A DNA stretch of 64,000 bases from Treponema sp. (lineage in GTDB: Bacteria; Spirochaetota; Spirochaetia; Treponematales; Treponemataceae), in the NCBI GenBank assembly GCA_016294035.1, contig JAEDCT010000010.1, positions 1 to 64,000 on the forward strand. Direction: 5' to 3'. Under the pieces are notes generated by a model. That model was not told the DNA's origin. It made no database searches and saw nothing but the letters and a program-made list of their open reading frames with translations. Shown piece after piece: positions 9,126-17,516 of the stretch; position 1 is the first letter of the stretch, and every line of letters starts with the position of its first letter. A program made the translations under genes and the position numbers.

Positions 9126-10238
9126 TTATCGAACCTTGAAGAAAATGCCAAGTATCACCACTGTAATCAAAAGCTGCATGATAAGAAATTTGATTACAAC
9201 CTGAGTTGGAGACCATCCAAGATTTTTTCTCATGTGATCATGAAGTGGGAATCTTGTATTTTCAAAAATCGAAATATGAAGGAATCTCTTTAGTGCAACT
9301 TTTACAAGACCAACTCCTCCATTAATTGAAATAATTGTTGATGTTGCAAAAATCATGAATGGGTTTCCGGAAATCATTACGCAGACACCAATAAAAAATC
9401 CCAGTGCACGTGATCCGGCATCGCCCATTAGAACTGAGCTTGGAAATGCATTGTGCCACAAATAACCCATGAGTACTCCGGCAAGACAGAAACATAATAC
9501 TGCCCATGAAGCACCATCCTGCAGATGTGGAACAAGAAGGTATTTTGAAATATCAACATTGCCAAGAATAAGATAGAAAACTGCTCCCAGGGTAATGAGA
9601 GCTGCAACTACAAGTGTGGAACTGAGTCCATCGACACCATCAGTGCAGTTTGTTGTATTTACGGAAAGCCAGAGCATTATTACTGTTGCCGAAATGAAAA
9701 TCCATGGTGAAACATAGATTGGGTGTGTGAAGAATGGAATCCAGAAGTAAAGCTTTCCGTCTGGAGAAATATCTGAAAGATACTTGTACATGAGAAGTGA
9801 TGCTGCAACTGCAATGACTAAATCAAGAAATGCCTTGATGTATTCGCCCCATCCATTAGTGCTTCTGTCATCAAGATAGCCGGTGAGCATCATTAGCCAT
9901 GTGAGTATTATTATTCCAACCTGGAGATAATCAAATGGTGTGAAAATAAGAGCAAGGATTGAAAATATTGTTATGAATACAACTCCGGATCCTGTTGGCT
10001 TGCCTTTGGAAACTTCCTTTGAAAGGGTGAATTCGCGGCCTCTGTCACTTGGAAGGAGAGTGTAGAATTTTGGAAGAAGTACTCTTGTAATAAAGAAACC
10101 AATGTAAAGAGAAAGTCCAATGAGAATTGCGTGAGATTGAAGAAGTCGTGCAGGGCCCCAGTAATTTTTTAGCCAAGATCCAAAATAGAATAACAAAATA
10201 AAGCCTCTATAAATTAGTGTATGGCCAAATGGTAGCAT
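9126..10238 (-). CDS. mraY: Phospho-N-acetylmuramoyl-pentapeptide transferase
   Basis: About 370 residues with roughly ten membrane segments. It makes lipid I by moving phospho-MurNAc-pentapeptide from UDP to undecaprenyl phosphate. The family landmarks are the Asp-Asp pair (GYLDDRS), NTTNCTDGVDGLSS, GDAGSRALG and FPLHDHMRK. Several of these depart from the usual forms (GDTGSLALG and PLHHHFE), so it is a divergent MraY. The ATG at 10238 gives the standard N-terminal length; an in-frame GTG at 10265 would add nine residues and has no better ribosome site. It follows an acyl-activating enzyme and precedes fabF. Confidence 0.88.
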   Translation of the reverse strand: MLPFGHTLIYRGFILLFYFGSWLKNYWGPARLLQSHAILIGLSLYIGFFITRVLLPKFYTLLPSDRGREFTLSKEVSKGKPTGSGVVFITIFSILALIFTPFDYLQVGIIILTWLMMLTGYLDDRSTNGWGEYIKAFLDLVIAVAASLLMYKYLSDISPDGKLYFWIPFFTHPIYVSPWIFISATVIMLWLSVNTTNCTDGVDGLSSTLVVAALITLGAVFYLILGNVDISKYLLVPHLQDGASWAVLCFCLAGVLMGYLWHNAFPSSVLMGDAGSRALGFFIGVCVMISGNPFMIFATSTIISINGGVGLVKVALKRFLHISIFENTRFPLHDHMRKNLGWSPTQVVIKFLIMQLLITVVILGIFFKVR

Positions 10239-10281
10239 AAAAGGATTTATTCCGCAACAATTCACCGGTTAAGCCAGAGTC

Positions 10282-11922
10282 CTAGCATTTTTTCAGTTTT
10301 CCGGAAGCAAGATCAATTTCTGCCTGAATCTTGATTTGTCTGTGGTTTTTCTTTCCTGTGGATGTTCGCGGGATGGAATCAACAAAGGCATAATAACGGG
10401 GATGCTTGTACCGTGAAAGAAGTTTGGAATTTTTGCAGAAATCGGAAATTTCATTGATGGAAAGTGAATTGTCCTTACGAACAATGTATGCGGCTACAGC
10501 CTGGCCTCGAACTTTGTCTGGAACAGAAGTTACAATGCATTCTGCGACTTTTGGATTAGTCTCAATGGCATCTTCAATTTGAACCGGAAAAATGTTTTCT
10601 CCGGAAACAATCATCATGTCATCAATTCTGCCTTTTACCGTTATGAAAGAATCTTTGTCCCATGTGCCGATGTCTCCAGTGTAAAGCCAGCCATTGTGGA
10701 TTTTTTTTCTTGATTCCCTGTGATTCCTGAAATATCTTGTGCAGGCTTTTAGGGGTGACCGGATTATTATTTCGCCTTCCGAAACATTGTCTTTTGGAAC
10801 AGTGTTGTCTGGTGATGCCGGGAATTTTTTACCGGTGTATATAATTCTAACTTCATCAAATTTTGTTGCCCTTCCTGATGATCCGGCGTGTTCCTGAATG
10901 TCACCGGGAAACAGGATTGTGTTCCAGAATGATTCAGTTGTTCCATATCCGTTGAAAATATTGTGTGTTATGTTTTCTGAGCAGAACAAACAGTCTTGGC
11001 GGGAAAGTGCTGATCCCATTGTCACAAGTCCTTTCAGGGATGAAAGATTTTTTTTGTTAAGTTTCTGCTGCTTTGAAATTATCTTTGCATTTGCCGGGGC
11101 TCCAATAAGGAACGACACAGAATATTTTTCAACCAGTTCAAGAGTTGTCTTGGGGCAGAAAGTTCTTAGAACAATTACGCAGGCTCCCGTGTACAGACAA
11201 GGTGTAATTCCTACAGCGTGGCAACCTCCCCGGTGGAACCATGGTGTCATGTGAAGGGAAATATCCCCGGCCTTGAGATTGAAATTTGATATGACATCAA
11301 GACATGAATATACTTCATTTAGTTCAGTCAGTGGAACTGTCTTTGGAAGTGAAGTGGTTCCGCTGGTGCACAGTCTCAAAACTTCTCTGTTGATTTTTGT
11401 TCTTATGGGCGCAGCAGGTGATGAACTCTGACTTTTGATGTAATCTTCAAACTGAATGTGGCTTTGTGGCACCCTCAAGCGTTCAATGTTGTCTGAAAGT
11501 ACGGAAAGCTTTGGTTTTTGTCTGCAAAGTTTCAGGGCATCAACAATTACATCTGTTATGTTTGCAGAATAAAGCAGAATGGTTGGTTTGTTATGGTCAA
11601 TCAGTGTTGCCATTTCAGTTGCTGCAAGTGATGCATTTGCGGCCAGAAAAATACTTCCGGCTTTTCTAGCAGCAACGTAGGTGAATACAAATTCAGGACA
11701 GTTTCGGAATGCACCCATTACCACCTGATTTTTCCTGAGGCCGGAATTTTTGAAAGCATGGAAAAGTTTGTTTGAAATTTCATCGACTTCCTTGTAGGTC
11801 CAGGTTTTGTTTTGCGCAGGGTCAATTATTGCTTTTTCATCCCCGAATTGGACCACGGCATTTTTGAAATTTTCAAGCCATGTAGAGAAATTTTTTCTTG
11901 GATCAAATCTTTTAAAAGTCAT
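10282..11922 (-). CDS. AMP-forming acyl-CoA/acyl-ACP synthetase
   Basis: A 546-residue ANL-superfamily enzyme that adenylates a carboxylic acid and passes it to CoA or ACP. Seen motifs are the P-loop CTSGTTSLPK (one residue off the usual TSGTTGxPK), FNGYGTTE, GWLYTGDIGTW, the hinge-region KGRIDDMMIVSGENI and the C-terminal catalytic lysine in RTSTGKK. Substrate cannot be told from sequence; a medium or long fatty acid is likely given fabF two genes downstream. Its start codon abuts the aroA stop (11922/11923), showing tight operon packing. Confidence 0.85.
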   Translation of the reverse strand: MTFKRFDPRKNFSTWLENFKNAVVQFGDEKAIIDPAQNKTWTYKEVDEISNKLFHAFKNSGLRKNQVVMGAFRNCPEFVFTYVAARKAGSIFLAANASLAATEMATLIDHNKPTILLYSANITDVIVDALKLCRQKPKLSVLSDNIERLRVPQSHIQFEDYIKSQSSSPAAPIRTKINREVLRLCTSGTTSLPKTVPLTELNEVYSCLDVISNFNLKAGDISLHMTPWFHRGGCHAVGITPCLYTGACVIVLRTFCPKTTLELVEKYSVSFLIGAPANAKIISKQQKLNKKNLSSLKGLVTMGSALSRQDCLFCSENITHNIFNGYGTTESFWNTILFPGDIQEHAGSSGRATKFDEVRIIYTGKKFPASPDNTVPKDNVSEGEIIIRSPLKACTRYFRNHRESRKKIHNGWLYTGDIGTWDKDSFITVKGRIDDMMIVSGENIFPVQIEDAIETNPKVAECIVTSVPDKVRGQAVAAYIVRKDNSLSINEISDFCKNSKLLSRYKHPRYYAFVDSIPRTSTGKKNHRQIKIQAEIDLASGKLKKC

Positions 11923-13302
11923 TTATGCCTGCTCAAAACCTGCATTGATGTTGTTCATTACATCAAAGAATCCCGGGAAACTTACACTGCAGCATTCTGC
12001 GTCTTTAACGATGACTTCATTTCCATCGTCAAGACCAAGACCTAGACATGCAAGACTCATGGCAACTCTGTGGTCAAGACAGCTTTCAACTTCTGCTCCA
12101 TGAAGCCTGAAGTCTGGATTTTTTGTTCCGTCAGAATTCAGTGGAGAATGACCGTGAATAATCATGAAATCAGGACCATCCTCAACATCTGCTCCAAGTT
12201 TTGTGAGTTCCTTTTTGAGAACTTCAATGCGGTCAGTTTCTTTTTTTCTGCAAACGCTTATATCCTCAATATAGGTTGTTCCTTCAGTGAAACATGCTGC
12301 AACTGAAACTGCACAAATTGCGTCAGGATATCCTGAAAGGTTAACGTGAAGTTCCTTGCCTGGAAGATTGTCTGTTGAAAGTCGTCCAATCTTGTCTGCT
12401 GATTTTTTTCCTCCGCGTACTGTGAGGGTGTTTTTTGTTTTGTCCCATTGAATGTCTGCGCCAATGCTCTTGAGAACATCAACGATTGCGTCGTCACCCT
12501 GAGTTCCGCTGGAATCAACATCATCAATTGTGATTTCGCTGTCTGTAATCAGGGCTGCAATGAGAGGAAATGCAACGGCTTCCCAGTCACTTGGAATTGT
12601 CTTTTCAAAGGCCTTAATGTCAACGGGGCCGTCAATTTCAATGTGCTTGAAATCATCGCTCATTCGAACAGTTACTCCAACACTTTCAAGCCAGATTTTT
12701 GTCATTGTAAGGTATGGAGTTTCCTTTGGGTTTGTAAGTTCAATTTTCAGTGTACCCTTCATTCTTGTGGCAGCCATCATAAGACCTGAAATATACTGGC
12801 TTGAAACAGAACCTTCCGTAACAATCCTGTTCCTTGTGCTTACCGGTCCCTTGATGACCATTGGACAAGTTGTCTTTCCTGGAATTGCAATGTGTGCTTC
12901 TCCTCCCATCTGGTTGAGAACATCTACCATGTGTGCAACAGGACGAGTTCTGATGCTTTCGTCTCCGGTAAAAATTGACCAGCCTTCAAAAGTTGCTGCA
13001 ATTGGTGACATGAAATACAAAAGTGATCCGGAGTTTCCAACATCAACGACATTTTCTGGAAGATGAATGTTTTTTCCTGCACCAGTTACAGTCCAGGTTC
13101 CGTTGCCTTCGTCCTTGAAAAAAGCTCCAACAAGGGGAATTGCCTTTGATGTGCTAATGCAGTCTGCACTTGGAAGCGGATTGTGAATTCTTGAAGTGCC
13201 TTCAGCAAGTGAAGCAAGAAGAAGTGCTCTGATTGTATGTGATTTCGATCCAGGAACCTGAATGTGTCCTGAAAGTGATGTTTTTTTTGCCTTGATTTTC
13301 AT
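11923..13302 (-). CDS. aroA: 3-phosphoshikimate 1-carboxyvinyltransferase (EPSP synthase)
   Basis: A 459-residue enzyme of the shikimate pathway joining phosphoenolpyruvate to shikimate-3-phosphate. The N-terminal VPGSKSHTIRALLLA loop binds substrate, VDVGNSGSLLYFM corresponds to the conserved GNAGT region, and TEGSVSSQYISGLMMAA and LDHRVAMSLA are in their expected places. Length is slightly above the usual 430. It lies between the EAL gene (24-base gap) and the acyl synthetase (abutting). Confidence 0.95.
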   Translation of the reverse strand: MKIKAKKTSLSGHIQVPGSKSHTIRALLLASLAEGTSRIHNPLPSADCISTSKAIPLVGAFFKDEGNGTWTVTGAGKNIHLPENVVDVGNSGSLLYFMSPIAATFEGWSIFTGDESIRTRPVAHMVDVLNQMGGEAHIAIPGKTTCPMVIKGPVSTRNRIVTEGSVSSQYISGLMMAATRMKGTLKIELTNPKETPYLTMTKIWLESVGVTVRMSDDFKHIEIDGPVDIKAFEKTIPSDWEAVAFPLIAALITDSEITIDDVDSSGTQGDDAIVDVLKSIGADIQWDKTKNTLTVRGGKKSADKIGRLSTDNLPGKELHVNLSGYPDAICAVSVAACFTEGTTYIEDISVCRKKETDRIEVLKKELTKLGADVEDGPDFMIIHGHSPLNSDGTKNPDFRLHGAEVESCLDHRVAMSLACLGLGLDDGNEVIVKDAECCSVSFPGFFDVMNNINAGFEQA

Positions 13303-13325
13303 GGCAACATTTTAGCACAGAAAAA

Positions 13326-15209
13326 TTACTTGAGGAAGTCCAGTAATTCTGTCTGTGATATTGGTTTTGCGTAGAGGAATCCCTGAATATAGTCAGTTCC
13401 TGCATCCTTAACGAGTTTGTCCTGAATGTCATTTTCAACACCCTCAACAAGAATCTTGAGACCGCTTTCCTTGAATGTCTTGATAAGGTTATCGATAAGA
13501 GAAACCATTTCAGTGTTTTGCTCCATCATTTGAACGAAAGACCTGTCGATTTTGATTGTTGAGAATGGAAGGGTTATAACGTTAGCGAAATTGCTGAACC
13601 CGGTTCCAAAGTCATCAAGATAGAATACAATTCCCGCATTTGACAGTTCTATCATTCGCTGGCGGATAAGGTCAAAGTCATCAATAAAAATGCTTTCCGT
13701 GATTTCCATGATGATGTTTTCCGGCTTGATTTTGTATTTGCTGATTGTATTCAGAACGATTTCAACAATATTCGGGTTTGTCATCTGGTAAACGGAGAAG
13801 TTTACTGAAACTGCATGGATTGTATCCTTGTGTTCACTTATGAATTTGCAGATTTTTTCGAATGTAATCTGACCCAGGCGTTCAATGAGACCTTTTTCTT
13901 CTGCAACCGGAATGAATTCTGCAGGACTTATGTCACCCAATTCCGTGTTCTTGAGCCTGGACAATGCTTCTGCATACTTAAATTTGCCTTCTGAAATGGA
14001 AAAAATCGGCTGGAAATATACCTGGAACTGAGTTGATTCCGGGCAGAGCTCTTTTTCAAGGATCTCAAAGATGGCTTTCTTTCTTCTGATTTCTGAAATG
14101 TATGAGTCGTCACAGCAGATGTATTTTTGCCCCTTTATGTTTCGGATTTTGGCAATCAGAGTGTTTGCAATGTTGAATGCCTCCTTATATGTGGTTGCAT
14201 GTTCGGGAACACAAACTGAAGATGCGATGATTTCGATTCGGCTTGAAGTTTTATCCGTGTTGTAGTATTCACAGTGATTGATTGCACGTGAGATTTTTTT
14301 CTGAATGTCCTTTGATCCTGGTGTTATTACGGCAAATTTTGTTCCCACTCGGAATGTTGTTTTTCCGAAAATGTCCGTGAGCTTGTTTGCAATGTCCAGC
14401 AAAAGGTTGTCACAAATTTTTGAACCCAGTGTTTCATAGATTGTGTTGTAATTTTCTATTGAAAAGAATGTAATGCAGTAGGCATCTTTTTTTCTGGCAA
14501 CAAGATGTGCGAGTGTAATTTCAGTTGGAAGTCCAGATGTAAAATCAAATTCCGTGAAATTTGTCTGTACTGCAAGATACATAAGCAGCAGTGTGGCAAA
14601 AGATGATGTTCCGGTAAAAATCAGTTCCGGATTGAAGAATTGAATCAGGTTAATTGAAAATCCAATGAGAGGATAAATCATGAATACAAAAATCAGTCTT
14701 CTGGAAATTTCGCTTCTGTGCTTGAGTGCAACAAAAATAACAATGAGTGCGTAGTAAAATGTTATAATGTATGTCAGGTGCTTTAGGGGACCGCGCACGT
14801 ATCCCAGTTCCGGGTCAAATGAGAAAATAAGATTTGTAAGCGGATTAGTAATGACAATCAATCCAAAAAAAATGATTGGATTTATGGAAAGAATCCTGAA
14901 CAGCTTCTGGTGTTTTTTTGTGTGTGAAATGAAGTTGCAGCAGTACATTGAAAACAAAAACGGAATTGTTCCCACTGAAAGAAAGAATATAATGTTGACC
15001 ACATTGTTGAGCCAAAGTGGAACCGTCCTGTAGTTGTCTATTGTATATACTGAAGTAATATCTGATAAAGTGCAGACAAATACGTTTAGAACACAGTAAA
15101 AGAAAAACCTGCTGGATTTTTCATTAAGTGAATAGGATGAGATAACATTAAAAAGAAGTACAATGGAAAGAATGCAGACTGAAATCTCTCCCATTACGTT
15201 GAATGACAT
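13326..15209 (-). CDS. Membrane-bound EAL-domain c-di-GMP phosphodiesterase with degenerate GGDEF domain
   Basis: A 627-residue protein. The first 230 residues contain seven hydrophobic segments, like the 7TM sensor regions of histidine kinases. A GGDEF-type domain follows (about 240-370), but its signature is RVGTKFAVI instead of RxGGDEF, so it should not make c-di-GMP. The C-terminal EAL domain (about 385-625) keeps the key motifs: AEALSRL, DDFGTGFSNF and KIDRSFV, so it should hydrolyse c-di-GMP. AGGA lies about 10 bases before the ATG. An Hpt-domain gene is 23 bases upstream on the same strand, and a PilZ gene is at 40063-40995. Confidence 0.9.
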   Translation of the reverse strand: MSFNVMGEISVCILSIVLLFNVISSYSLNEKSSRFFFYCVLNVFVCTLSDITSVYTIDNYRTVPLWLNNVVNIIFFLSVGTIPFLFSMYCCNFISHTKKHQKLFRILSINPIIFFGLIVITNPLTNLIFSFDPELGYVRGPLKHLTYIITFYYALIVIFVALKHRSEISRRLIFVFMIYPLIGFSINLIQFFNPELIFTGTSSFATLLLMYLAVQTNFTEFDFTSGLPTEITLAHLVARKKDAYCITFFSIENYNTIYETLGSKICDNLLLDIANKLTDIFGKTTFRVGTKFAVITPGSKDIQKKISRAINHCEYYNTDKTSSRIEIIASSVCVPEHATTYKEAFNIANTLIAKIRNIKGQKYICCDDSYISEIRRKKAIFEILEKELCPESTQFQVYFQPIFSISEGKFKYAEALSRLKNTELGDISPAEFIPVAEEKGLIERLGQITFEKICKFISEHKDTIHAVSVNFSVYQMTNPNIVEIVLNTISKYKIKPENIIMEITESIFIDDFDLIRQRMIELSNAGIVFYLDDFGTGFSNFANVITLPFSTIKIDRSFVQMMEQNTEMVSLIDNLIKTFKESGLKILVEGVENDIQDKLVKDAGTDYIQGFLYAKPISQTELLDFLK

Positions 15210-15232
15210 GTGTTGTAATCCTGGCTGTTGAA

Positions 15233-15586
15233 TCAGATAAAACTTCTGATAGTCTGAAGAATTTTTTCCTGTGCTGGTTGAATTGCCTTTGCTTTTTCCA
15301 GAGCTGATGCTGTCTGACCTGCACGAAGATCATTCACGATTTCTGTGTATGCAGTATAAAGAGGTGTTATGGAAAGATTTCCAGTGTTTCCCTTAAGTGT
15401 GTGTGCCTGCTGAATTGCGGCATCAATTTTTTTCGTCTCAATGAGTGGAATGACATCTTTGTTTTGCTCAAATGAATCTGGGATTTTCTTGTACATCATT
15501 TCTAGAAGATCCTGGTTTCCCATAAAGCGTGACAGAGCCGAATCAATATCAACTCCCAGCTGTTCGAGTGCATCCAAAAGGTCCAT
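15233..15586 (-). CDS. Hpt (histidine phosphotransfer) domain protein
   Basis: A 117-residue single-domain protein with the Hpt phosphorylation motif AHTLKGNTGNL; the His is near residue 62. Stand-alone Hpt proteins relay phosphate between hybrid histidine kinases and response regulators. The ATG is preceded by a strong GGAGG. It is the first gene of the minus-strand run and ends 23 bases before the EAL gene, suggesting a functional link between phosphorelay and c-di-GMP turnover (inference). No cognate kinase is in the window. Confidence 0.9.
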   Translation of the reverse strand: MDLLDALEQLGVDIDSALSRFMGNQDLLEMMYKKIPDSFEQNKDVIPLIETKKIDAAIQQAHTLKGNTGNLSITPLYTAYTEIVNDLRAGQTASALEKAKAIQPAQEKILQTIRSFI

Positions 15587-15853
15587 ATAATTCCTCCGAA
15601 AAAAATTTTCTATATTCTTTCTCCAATATTTTAATACAGAATTTGGAGATTTTCAAATTTTTTTAGGAATTATCCCCGGATGGACTGAAGAATTTCTATA
15701 ATTGAATTAGTTTTCAATTCGGTGGGATGAAGTCAGTCAAATCTTTAAAAAATTGAGAAAAAATAGTATATTCAAGAATATTACTTATGGGAATTTCTGG
15801 AAAAAAATCTTCCTGAAATACCTGTAAACTGATTTAAATTTAGGGGAATAAAA

Positions 15854-16792
15854 ATGATTGAAGTGGAAAATGTTTCCAGGTTTTTTGGGGACTTTTGCGC
15901 AGTAAATGACATTAGTTTTTCCATTCCGACGGGTGAAATTGTTGGACTGCTTGGTCCTAACGGAGCTGGAAAGACAACAACAATGCGAATGATTACTGGA
16001 TTTCTTGAGCCTTCAAAGGGATCTGTAAAGATTGACGGAATTGACGTTGTAGAGAATCCAGTTGAAGCCAAGAAGAAAATTGGTTATATGCCTGAGAATG
16101 CACCTGTTTATGCAGACATGATTGTAAGTGATTATCTTGAATATGTTGCAAAGCTTGAGGGATGTGATCCTCAGGAAAGAATTCCCTATCTGGCTAATAT
16201 TTGTGGTCTTAGGGAAGTTATGCATAAGAATATTGGGGATTTGAGCCGTGGTAATAAGCAGCGTGTTGGTCTGGCCCATGCGCTTATGGGTGATCCTGAA
16301 ATTCTTATTCTTGATGAACCAACTTCCGGACTTGACCCAAATCAGGTTATGCAGGTCCGCTCTCTTATCAAGAAAATTGGCGAGACAAGAACTGTCATTA
16401 TTTCAACTCATATTCTCAGTGAAGTAGAAGCCTTGTGCAACAGGGTAATCATTATTTCCGGCGGAAAGAAAATTGCAGATAATCCGACTGTTGAGCTTCA
16501 GAATAATTTTGGAAAGTCAGCTGTAATTGAACTTTGTGTTGATGGTGCAAGTGAGGATTCAGTAAAGAACGTGCTTTCCGGAATTGACGGAATTTCATCA
16601 GTTTCTTTGAGAACTGAAAATTCAATGGTTTATGCTTCTCTCAGTGTTGCAGGTGAAAAAGAACTCAGGCCGGAAATTGCCCGTGTTTGCGTGAGGGAGA
16701 ATTATAATTTGTATGAAATGCAGCTGCATAAGAGCAGTCTTGAAGATGTGTTCAGAACTTTGACAAAGGGGGAGGGAGCATCAAATGAATAA
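15854..16792 (+). CDS. ABC transporter ATP-binding protein (GldA type)
   Basis: A 312-residue ATPase. Walker A is GPNGAGKTT (about residues 34-42), the signature is LSRGNKQR, and Walker B is ILILDEPTSGLDP. The C-terminal 80 residues form the extra domain typical of GldA/CcmA-type subunits. AGGGG precedes the ATG. Its end overlaps the permease start by 8 bases, and four genes (ATPase, permease, GldG-like, DUF4340) form one transcript to 20514. Such clusters resemble the gliding-machinery exporter GldAFG but occur in non-gliding bacteria; the substrate is unknown. Confidence 0.93.
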   Translation: MIEVENVSRFFGDFCAVNDISFSIPTGEIVGLLGPNGAGKTTTMRMITGFLEPSKGSVKIDGIDVVENPVEAKKKIGYMPENAPVYADMIVSDYLEYVAKLEGCDPQERIPYLANICGLREVMHKNIGDLSRGNKQRVGLAHALMGDPEILILDEPTSGLDPNQVMQVRSLIKKIGETRTVIISTHILSEVEALCNRVIIISGGKKIADNPTVELQNNFGKSAVIELCVDGASEDSVKNVLSGIDGISSVSLRTENSMVYASLSVAGEKELRPEIARVCVRENYNLYEMQLHKSSLEDVFRTLTKGEGASNE

Positions 16793-17513
16793 AAATCAAA
16801 AGCCCTGGAAAACAATAATGAAGCGTGAGCTTACGGCTTATTTTACCAGTCCGGTAGCATATATTGCAGGAGCATTGTTCCTTGTTTTTTCCGGACTTCT
16901 TTTCTTCTCAACATTTTTCCTTGCAAACAGAGCAGAGTTGAGATCTTTTTTTGAATATCTTCCGATTCTTTTCAGTTTCTTTATTCCTGCACTTACAATG
17001 AGAGTGTTCAGTGAGGAGCAGAAAAGCGGGACCATGGAAACCCTGGTTACACTTCCTGTTACTGTAAGGGATATTGTTGTTGGAAAATTTCTTGGTGCAT
17101 TTGTTTCAAGCATTCTTCTTCTGGTGCCAACTTTGTTCTACGTGCTGACTTGCGTGATTTTCTCAGAGTCAGAAGTTGATGCTGGTCCAATGTTTGGCGG
17201 ATACATGGGCGCCGTTCTTCTTGCATCATCATTTACTGCCATTGGAATCTATGCATCATCAATAACAAAAAATCAGATTGTTGCTTATTTCATTTCCTTT
17301 ACGGTTTGTATTGTACTTACTGGTGTTTCGATTTTCGGACCATTTTTGCCTGGTGTGGTTGTTTCTTTCATCAGCTTTATTTCTGCCAACAGTCACTTTA
17401 CTTCCATTTCCAGGGGAATCATTGACTCCCGCGATTTGATTTATTTTGTTTCGCTTACAGCCGGATTTATTGCATTGACTGCAAATCAGGTTCATAACGC
17501 AAGAAGGAGATAA
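16785..17513 (+). CDS. ABC transporter permease (GldF type)
   Basis: A 242-residue membrane protein with six predicted helices, of the ABC-2 permease family. It contains the conserved stretch RVFSEEQKSGTMETLVTLPV after the second helix. It overlaps the upstream ATPase gene by 8 bases and is followed 3 bases later by the GldG-like gene, indicating one complex. It forms the membrane channel of the exporter. Confidence 0.9.
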   Translation: MNKNQKPWKTIMKRELTAYFTSPVAYIAGALFLVFSGLLFFSTFFLANRAELRSFFEYLPILFSFFIPALTMRVFSEEQKSGTMETLVTLPVTVRDIVVGKFLGAFVSSILLLVPTLFYVLTCVIFSESEVDAGPMFGGYMGAVLLASSFTAIGIYASSITKNQIVAYFISFTVCIVLTGVSIFGPFLPGVVVSFISFISANSHFTSISRGIIDSRDLIYFVSLTAGFIALTANQVHNARRR

Positions 17514-17516
17514 GAA

